DNA of 64,000 nucleotides from Flavobacteriales bacterium (GTDB lineage: Bacteria > Bacteroidota > Bacteroidia > Flavobacteriales_D > Sanyastnellaceae): NCBI GenBank assembly GCA_022447625.1, contig JAKVAX010000007.1, positions 62,001 through 126,000 on the forward strand, given 5' to 3'. The stretch's first letter is position 1, and every line of letters starts with the position of its first letter. This document shows positions 58,078 to 64,000 of this stretch, piece after piece. A program made the translations under genes and the position numbers. The notes below the pieces were generated by a model. The model was not told the origin of the DNA and ran no database searches. It was given only the letters and a program-made list of their open reading frames with translations.

Positions 58078-59841
58078 TTATTCCTGTGAGAAACCTACTG
58101 GTGATCCCACGCGGGTCATTGCACATCGGAAACCGATGGTAGATGACGCCTGGCGCTCGTCAAGGAAACGACGTGTTCCAGGGATCGTGTAGTAAGCACG
58201 GTCTCTCCAAGAACCACCTTTGTACACACGTGTACGGTTAGTGATCAATGAAGAAGGACCCCAAGGAGTACCGTTCTGTGCATCGTACATGCGGAAGTCG
58301 TTGTTCAATGCATCTTCGTTACCGTAGTAGATTGAGCTTTCGAAATCACCATCACGGTAATCGATATTGTCAGCCTTACGGTAGTTACGTCGGTCAATGT
58401 TTTCTGCAACGGTTACGTCACGAGTACGAATGTCACCCGGAGTGTGCTCGATGTACTGTGAGATACCATCGCGAAGGTCTGGAGCAGACTTCGCATCGCT
58501 AGAAGAGATCAAGTCCATTCCATCCTGAATTCGCTGGTTTGCTTCATCAGTCTTACGGTCTTTGATGTCTTGCTTCGCTTGCTCAACGTAAGTAACAAGG
58601 TTGTCGATCAAGTTCTGATCTTCATCCGTAAGACGTCCAGCTGCTTTCTTTTGATATTCCTGTAGGAAGTACTCTACTCCAGGGATATCGTAAACAACGA
58701 AGTCAAACTTGTCTTCGATGTCACCTTCTGAGTTCAATACTTTCGTCTGGTAAACATTACCACGGAAAGGACGGAACTCGCTTTTATCTTGCGGAGACAG
58801 AGGACGGTAAACATCCATTACCCATTCAGAAACGTTTCCAGCCATGTTGTATAGACCGTAGTCGTTCGGAGCGTACTGGTATACTGGAGCAGTGATTTCT
58901 GCGTTGTCATTCAAGGCACCAGCAACTCCCATGAAGTCACCTCGTCCACGAACGAAGTTTGCGTTCATCTGTCCGTAGAATTTACCACCGTTGTCGTCGT
59001 TACGCACGTAGTGACCGTTCCAAGGGTAAGTGCGGCGATCAGAGATCAACTCTTGGTAAGAGTTTCCGATCAAACCAAGGGCAGCGTACTCCCACTCAGC
59101 TTCAGTTGGTAGTCGGTAACGCGGTAGAAGGATACCATCCTCCATACGAACGTTACGGTAACCGCTTGAGTTTGGACGAAGATCTTCGATTCCGTCAGCT
59201 GCTTTTTCTCCTTCGTATTGACCAGCGTAGTAAGCGTCAGTTGTGAAGTGATCTTCATCAACCTGTGCTTCAGGATTGTGCACCAATAAACCTTCACGAA
59301 TGAGGATAACCTCATTTACTCGATCCGATCTCCAAGCACAATAATCATTCGCTTGCAACCAGTTTACACCAACTACCGGGTAGTCACGGTACGCAGGGTG
59401 ACGCAGGTAGTACTCAACGAAAGGCTCGTTGTACTCCATTTTCTCACGCCATACGAGGGCGTCTGGAAGGGCTTTGTTTACGATTTCAGGGTATGAATCA
59501 CCGTAGATGCGTTCCAGCCAGAACAGGTATTCCAACCACATAAAGTTGGTAACCTCTGTTTCATCCATGTAGAATGAAGATACAGTTACACGGCGTGGGA
59601 TGTTATCCCAGTTGTACCCGAGGTCGTCTTCGACACGTCCCATCGTGAAGGTTCCCCCTTCTACTAGGACGAGACCTGGTCCTGTTTCTTGCTCTACGAA
59701 CGGTGGACGTTCAAATCCTCCATTACTTGGGTCGTTGTAGCTCCAGCCTGTAGCACCTGAGCGCTCTTTAGCACATGAAGCTAGCAACAATACTCCCATA
59801 AGAGCAGCAAAAACAGAAAGTGAATTGCTCAATTTCATCAT
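58078..59841 (-). CDS. gldJ: Gliding motility lipoprotein GldJ (SUMF1/FGE-fold)
   Basis: From the ATG at 59841 the protein has 587 residues and a lipoprotein signal ending LLLASCAKE. The formylglycine-generating-enzyme-like fold is split: VLVEGGTFTMGRVEDD, DETEVTNFMW, VVGVNWLQANDYCAWRSDRVNE and RLPTEAEWEYAA come first; YNMAGNVSEWVMDVYRPL follows; YKGGSWRDRAYY and GFRCAM lie at the end. A long insert sits between. This is the GldJ layout, a core lipoprotein that stabilises the gliding and type IX machine. The ATG at 59838 is an equal alternative. Confidence 0.94.
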   Translation of the reverse strand: MMKLSNSLSVFAALMGVLLLASCAKERSGATGWSYNDPSNGGFERPPFVEQETGPGLVLVEGGTFTMGRVEDDLGYNWDNIPRRVTVSSFYMDETEVTNFMWLEYLFWLERIYGDSYPEIVNKALPDALVWREKMEYNEPFVEYYLRHPAYRDYPVVGVNWLQANDYCAWRSDRVNEVILIREGLLVHNPEAQVDEDHFTTDAYYAGQYEGEKAADGIEDLRPNSSGYRNVRMEDGILLPRYRLPTEAEWEYAALGLIGNSYQELISDRRTYPWNGHYVRNDDNGGKFYGQMNANFVRGRGDFMGVAGALNDNAEITAPVYQYAPNDYGLYNMAGNVSEWVMDVYRPLSPQDKSEFRPFRGNVYQTKVLNSEGDIEDKFDFVVYDIPGVEYFLQEYQKKAAGRLTDEDQNLIDNLVTYVEQAKQDIKDRKTDEANQRIQDGMDLISSSDAKSAPDLRDGISQYIEHTPGDIRTRDVTVAENIDRRNYRKADNIDYRDGDFESSIYYGNEDALNNDFRMYDAQNGTPWGPSSLITNRTRVYKGGSWRDRAYYTIPGTRRFLDERQASSTIGFRCAMTRVGSPVGFSQE

Positions 59842-59891
59842 GATTTCTTGGTTCAATACGTTTTCCTTGCGAATTGAATTCCTTATTTAAA

Positions 59892-60875
59892 CTAGAAAGA
59901 AGGGCAGGATATTGTTCTGAACTTCCTTCTCTTCGGACGACAGTCAAACTGGATAGTCATACTAATCTCATGTGAACCGCCAGTAGCAGGCGTAAGTTCA
60001 GATACAGTTACGTCGTAGCTGTATCCGAAGCGGATCACATCAGTCTGGATACCTACCAGCACGATGAATGCGTCACGATAATCGCTGAAGAAAAGCGCGC
60101 GATACCACACACCACCAACGATTGGTCCTTTGTTTACGTACAATCCGAGATTTAGTTGCTGAAATTCTCCTTGTCTTCTGTAAAGAATATTCGGAGAGAT
60201 GTTCGACTCGCTGTATCTGCTGCGGCGATCGATCGGAATAACCGCACCGGCGTGACCGGTCCATTTCATTGGAAGCTTGCTCTCTCCAACCACCAGAGAT
60301 TCGTTAGGTTCATTGAGGTGGTGAACTGCGACCCCTGCGTAGAAACGCTCGCTGAAACCGAGTAGTCCCGCAGAGAAATCGACGTTGTTGATTGCTCCTC
60401 CACGTGGAATATCCTGTGTTTCGTAGATGAAACCTTTACGTGGGTCAATCTGATCCCCAAACTGGAGTTGGCTCCAATCAACAGACTTCTGGAAGTATGT
60501 CGCCTGGAATCCAGCCTTTAGGGAAAACGTTCTTGAAATAGCTTGTTGGTACGAGTAAATACCACTTACAGTGGTTGTATTCAACGTACGTCCTGCGCGG
60601 TCGTTTGTAACCAACAGCCCGAGCCCACCAGAAATGGTCTCAACGTGTTGGTCATAACTTGCACTTGTAGTCACAAACGTACCACTAAGTGCAGGCCACT
60701 GGTTACGGTAATTCATAACCAATCGTGGACAACGTGCTGTACCAGCAAAGGCAGGGTTGAGGTACAATGGGTTGGCATAAAACTGTGTAAACTCAGGATC
60801 CTGGGCTTTTGCCTCTGGAATCAAGGTTACAATCATGCCGAGCAGCACTCCGATAACTAATATCTGTCGCTTCAT
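59892..60875 (-). CDS. PorP/SprF-family type IX secretion membrane protein
   Basis: From the ATG at 60875 the protein has 327 residues and signal peptide MKRQILVIGVLLGMIVTLIP. The family start is clear: DPEFTQFYANPLYLNPAFAG, then CPRLVMNYRNQWPAL, then the SASYDQHVETISGGLGLLVTNDRAG strand set. PorP/SprF proteins are outer-membrane barrels that attach cargo or machinery at the surface. It lies 50 bases from gldJ and is divergent from porU. Whether it is the core PorP or a SprF-type paralogue cannot be told. Confidence 0.92.
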   Translation of the reverse strand: MKRQILVIGVLLGMIVTLIPEAKAQDPEFTQFYANPLYLNPAFAGTARCPRLVMNYRNQWPALSGTFVTTSASYDQHVETISGGLGLLVTNDRAGRTLNTTTVSGIYSYQQAISRTFSLKAGFQATYFQKSVDWSQLQFGDQIDPRKGFIYETQDIPRGGAINNVDFSAGLLGFSERFYAGVAVHHLNEPNESLVVGESKLPMKWTGHAGAVIPIDRRSRYSESNISPNILYRRQGEFQQLNLGLYVNKGPIVGGVWYRALFFSDYRDAFIVLVGIQTDVIRFGYSYDVTVSELTPATGGSHEISMTIQFDCRPKRRKFRTISCPSF

Positions 60876-61016
60876 CTCCTTCAATTTGAGTCAGCTTCTC
60901 CGCTAAATGAGCAATAATACGAAAAAAATTCACAGAGGAATTCGCAGTCTTTCTGCAATAAGGAGACTAAGTGTTCGTTTAATTTGTTGCTTGAACCAAG
61001 GCAATTGACCTAAGTA

Positions 61017-64000
61017 ATGAAGTATTTACTCTTAGTTTTTACGACCATCTTGGCCTCTTTTTCAGGGCGCTCTCAACGTTCGATTGATGTTCAGTACTCT
61101 ATTGAATGGACTGATAAACAGGGCGAAACGCCTGTCCCTGTTGGGGGGGTTGGGTTTGAAACGGCCCTTTGGGAAGACGAACTTCCGACGGCTCTTTTCA
61201 CAAAAGAAATTCAGGGGAATGCTTCGCGGGTTCAATTGATTCTTGAGAACCTAGAGTCTGAAATAATCAATGAAAATGAGCTGACGGCCCGACAAATTCA
61301 GCTTCTTCCTACACAAGTTGTTCTCGAACCAACAGTGAAACAAGGAAGAACTGATTACTACGTGCAGATTCGAATCATCCCTATTTGGCGCGATCCGCAG
61401 ACAGGCGTGATTCGTCGTTTGCTTTCGTTCGATGGTCTTTTAGAATTTACTCCAGGGCGATCTGTTACAGGTCGCGCACTAAGCTGGGCTCCGAACAGTG
61501 TGCTTGCTGAGGGTACCTTTTATAAACTCGCTATCGCGGAAGACGGAATCTACCGCATTGACCGCACGTTCCTACAGTCAATGGGGGTTGACATCAATGC
61601 ACTCGATCCAAATCAGATCAATATCTACGGTAATGGAGGGGCACTACTTCCGTTTGACAATGAAGTTGACCGACCAACAGGTCTAAGAAAGAATGCGATT
61701 TATGTTGAAGGTGCTGATGATGGTAGTTTCGATTCCAATGATTTCATTCTTTTTTACGGAAGAGGAGCAGATTCATGGGCCTATGACGAAGGAGACGACA
61801 TTTACCGCCATACACGTCACCACTATTCTGATTCAGCATATTATTTCATGCGTATTGATGATGTTGATCCTTTGCGTATCGCTAGCGCGGAAGATCCGGG
61901 AACTGCTAACCAGACGTCGAACGCTTTTACTGATCACCAGTTCCTAGAGAATGAGAATGTAAACTTGGCCAAGTCAGGTCGTGAGTTCTACGGAGACAAC
62001 TTCACGAATGGTCAGCCCGTACCGTTTGCCTTTGCCGCTCCAAATTTGTTGAGTGATCAAGGCTACTTTGAATCACGCGTGGCTATTCGTTCAATGGATG
62101 TCTCGAGCACCTTCGATATGACCATCTTTGGTGAATCGGTTGGGTTAACAGCTTCTCCAACGAGTGATGGAGCCACATCAAACTTTGCAAACATTGCGGT
62201 CGCGAGCACGAACTTCATTCCTTCGGGGGATCAAGTAAGTGTGACAGTTCAGCTCGATCAAGCGACACCTGATGCTGAAGGCTGGATCGATTACCTCATG
62301 TGGAATGCACGTCGTGAATTATCCATGGCAGGAAGCCAAATGGAATTTCGCGACCCAACCGTGACAGGAGCTGGGAACGTGACGGAATTTACCATGGAGA
62401 ATGCGTTCACGGTAAGTCAAGTCTGGGACATTACAGACTTTGTGGTTCCTCAACTAATTCCATTTACACCAGATCAGAACGATCCTTCTACGATCAGTTT
62501 TACTGCAACTACAGAAGAAAATAAAGAATTTATCGCGTTCGGGAATTTCAATTTCTTAGAACCAGTGAGCCATGGTCAAATCGAAAACCAAAATCTTCAC
62601 GCACTGACAGACATCGACCTTGTTGTTTTGACCAACGAGCGATTCCTGCCGGTGGCAGAAGAATATATTGCCATTCATGAAGAAGATGGTTTGACAATCG
62701 CATTGGTCGATTTATACCAAGTGTTTAATGAGTTCTCTAGTGGGAACCCAGATGTGACTGGAGTGAAGATGCTCATGAAGATGCTCTTCGATCGTGCAAA
62801 TGGAGATGTGTCTCTGATGCCAAAGTATCTTCAGATTTTGGGTGATGGATCCTTTCAGAACCGTCACGTGAAGAACGATGCGGCAACCATCATTACTTAT
62901 CAAAGTCTGAGGTCGAATAGTCCGGTATTCTCGTACGTGAGTGATGACTATTTCGGATTCTTATCTGATGATGCTAGTGAGGCGCTAGGTGACCTTATGG
63001 ACATTGGGGTAGGAAGAATTCCTTGTCAGAATGTGACGGAAGGCTTGGGCTACCTTAACAAGTTACGCAGCTACCGTTCAGGGAATACAAGCACTGACGG
63101 TGATGCCTACTGTATTGGTGATGATGCTCTTTCTCCTTATGGAGCATGGCGAAACGTGATCACTTTCGTAGCTGATGACTACGATGGAAATGGAGCACCA
63201 ATTGAGATTAACCACATGAGTAATAGTGAAGAACACAATGACACTATTATTTCCCGTCATAACGATTACGATATTGTAAAAATTTACATGGACGCTTACC
63301 AGCAGAATTCAACTCCTGGTGGTGAACGTTACCCAGATGCAGAAGATGCTATTCGCCGCCGCGTGCAAAATGGATCACTCATCGTCAATTACATTGGCCA
63401 CGGTGGTGAGCGCGGTTGGGCGCACGAACGTGTATTGAATACGACAACGATTCAAGAATGGACGAACTTCAACAGTCTTCCAGTATTCGTTACAGCGACG
63501 TGCGAGTTGGCTCGTTTTGATGACCCTGAGTTCAAATCAGCAGGAGAGTTGCTCATTATGAATCCGAATGGAGGAGCTGTAGCCATGTTGACCACCACCC
63601 GTATCGTATTCTCAGGAAGCAATCAGCAATTGAACCGTGCCTTTTTCAAGGTCGCTCTTGAAGATGAAGATATCGAAGAGTTGACCCTTGGCTTCATTTG
63701 TATGGAGACCAAAAACGATGATGGTGTAACAGATTCGTCGAACAAGCGAAACTTCAGTTTGTTAGGAGACGTGGCCCTGAAGATGGTATATCCAAAAGTT
63801 GACGTATACACGACCGAGATTAACGGAGTGGCAATTGATCCGCTGCAGCCTGATACGGTGCGCTCTCTGCAAGAGGTGACCATTAAAGGATACGTAGGTG
63901 CTACTGATGGAACGAAGCTGACGGATTTCAATGGCTTCGTTTACCCAACGGTTTACGACAAGAAGTCAGAAGTGACGACACTGAACAATGACGGAGGTTC
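61017..64000 (+). CDS. porU: Type IX secretion sortase PorU, partial (C-terminus beyond the window)
   Basis: The plus-strand frame from the ATG at 61017 stays open to the window end, 994 codons. It has signal peptide MKYLLLVFTTILASFSG, a beta-rich N-terminal region with FYKLAIAEDGIYRID and INIYGNGGALLPFDNEVD, and a C25 gingipain-type peptidase domain. The catalytic His 795 lies in NYIGHGGERGW and the Cys 829 in VTATCELARFDDP. PorU removes the sorting domain of type IX cargo and links it to lipopolysaccharide. Two exact iterated motifs lie in the N-terminal part. porV usually follows but lies outside. Confidence 0.95.
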   Translation, partial: MKYLLLVFTTILASFSGRSQRSIDVQYSIEWTDKQGETPVPVGGVGFETALWEDELPTALFTKEIQGNASRVQLILENLESEIINENELTARQIQLLPTQVVLEPTVKQGRTDYYVQIRIIPIWRDPQTGVIRRLLSFDGLLEFTPGRSVTGRALSWAPNSVLAEGTFYKLAIAEDGIYRIDRTFLQSMGVDINALDPNQINIYGNGGALLPFDNEVDRPTGLRKNAIYVEGADDGSFDSNDFILFYGRGADSWAYDEGDDIYRHTRHHYSDSAYYFMRIDDVDPLRIASAEDPGTANQTSNAFTDHQFLENENVNLAKSGREFYGDNFTNGQPVPFAFAAPNLLSDQGYFESRVAIRSMDVSSTFDMTIFGESVGLTASPTSDGATSNFANIAVASTNFIPSGDQVSVTVQLDQATPDAEGWIDYLMWNARRELSMAGSQMEFRDPTVTGAGNVTEFTMENAFTVSQVWDITDFVVPQLIPFTPDQNDPSTISFTATTEENKEFIAFGNFNFLEPVSHGQIENQNLHALTDIDLVVLTNERFLPVAEEYIAIHEEDGLTIALVDLYQVFNEFSSGNPDVTGVKMLMKMLFDRANGDVSLMPKYLQILGDGSFQNRHVKNDAATIITYQSLRSNSPVFSYVSDDYFGFLSDDASEALGDLMDIGVGRIPCQNVTEGLGYLNKLRSYRSGNTSTDGDAYCIGDDALSPYGAWRNVITFVADDYDGNGAPIEINHMSNSEEHNDTIISRHNDYDIVKIYMDAYQQNSTPGGERYPDAEDAIRRRVQNGSLIVNYIGHGGERGWAHERVLNTTTIQEWTNFNSLPVFVTATCELARFDDPEFKSAGELLIMNPNGGAVAMLTTTRIVFSGSNQQLNRAFFKVALEDEDIEELTLGFICMETKNDDGVTDSSNKRNFSLLGDVALKMVYPKVDVYTTEINGVAIDPLQPDTVRSLQEVTIKGYVGATDGTKLTDFNGFVYPTVYDKKSEVTTLNNDGG
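61528..61541 (+). repeat. Iterated 14-bp motif, exact copy (in porU)
   Basis: TCGCTATCGCGGAA, read as Leu-Ala-Ile-Ala-Glu. Confidence 0.8.
61879..61892 (+). repeat. Iterated 14-bp motif, second exact copy (in porU)
   Basis: TCGCTAGCGCGGAA, read as Ile-Ala-Ser-Ala-Glu, 351 bases from the first porU copy. Confidence 0.8.

Noticed and set aside
5153-61892. The 14-bp motif as an inserted mobile element
   Set aside because: Flanking bases differ at each site and the copies keep the host reading frame, which does not fit insertion.

Overview
The window is chromosomal DNA of a bacterium in the phylum Bacteroidota, probably a marine member of the Flavobacteriales (Cryomorphaceae/Schleiferiaceae-like; the family is an inference). 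The evidence is the type IX secretion and gliding genes (gldD, gldE, porX, gldJ, a porP/sprF-type gene, porU), a secreted PKD-repeat protein with a type IX sorting domain, and promoters of the Bacteroidota type with a -7 box TAnnTTTG. Some genes start with GTG or TTG. No tRNA, rRNA, transposase, phage gene or CRISPR array was seen.

Layout. 1-5.4 kb (minus strand): an outer-membrane protein cut by the window edge, coaX, gldD, gldE, ssb and mutY. 5.4-8.1 kb (plus): HU-type protein, TPR protein, a 30-residue basic ribosomal-type protein and RNase E/G. 8.1-12.7 kb: HD hydrolase, porX, tsaE, alanine dehydrogenase. 12.7-19.7 kb: glycosyltransferase, flippase, a large secreted PKD protein and gmd. 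19.7-25.5 kb: ABC exporter, ahcY, phosphopantetheinyl transferase, rpmH, a Rieske-like lipoprotein without cluster ligands, tsaB. 25.5-29.1 kb: HlyD/TolC efflux pair and an OmpA-type protein. 29.2-34.4 kb: a cytochrome oxidase assembly block (ctaB, two subunit III genes, subunit IV, two SCO genes, DUF420). 34.5-44.9 kb: surface polysaccharide genes (two Wzi-type proteins, WecA-type transferase, fcl, Wzy, a split Wzz, Wzx, glycosyltransferase). 45-55.4 kb: rnhB, a 1318-residue repeat protein, a MORN-like protein, a Na/phosphate symporter, a LuxE-like protein, two lipoproteins and a divergent PiT-like transporter. 55.4-64 kb: tyrS, murF, gldJ, a porP/sprF-type gene and the first 994 codons of porU.

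How the genes fit together. Three themes dominate: secretion and gliding with cargo proteins; surface polysaccharide synthesis, with the two GDP-fucose steps (gmd, fcl) in separate loci that flank other polysaccharide genes; and terminal oxidase assembly. The rest is mostly housekeeping. The strongest unexplained signal is a 14-bp motif, TCGCTAnCGCGGAA: nine exact copies lie inside unrelated genes and several near copies lie elsewhere. Other notable points are an in-frame amber codon splitting wzz, a SCO paralogue lacking its copper cysteines, phased direct repeats resembling Pho boxes upstream of the phosphate symporter, and heptamer tandem repeats around ahcY-rpmH. All functional statements rest on reading motifs in the sequence; no database search was run.
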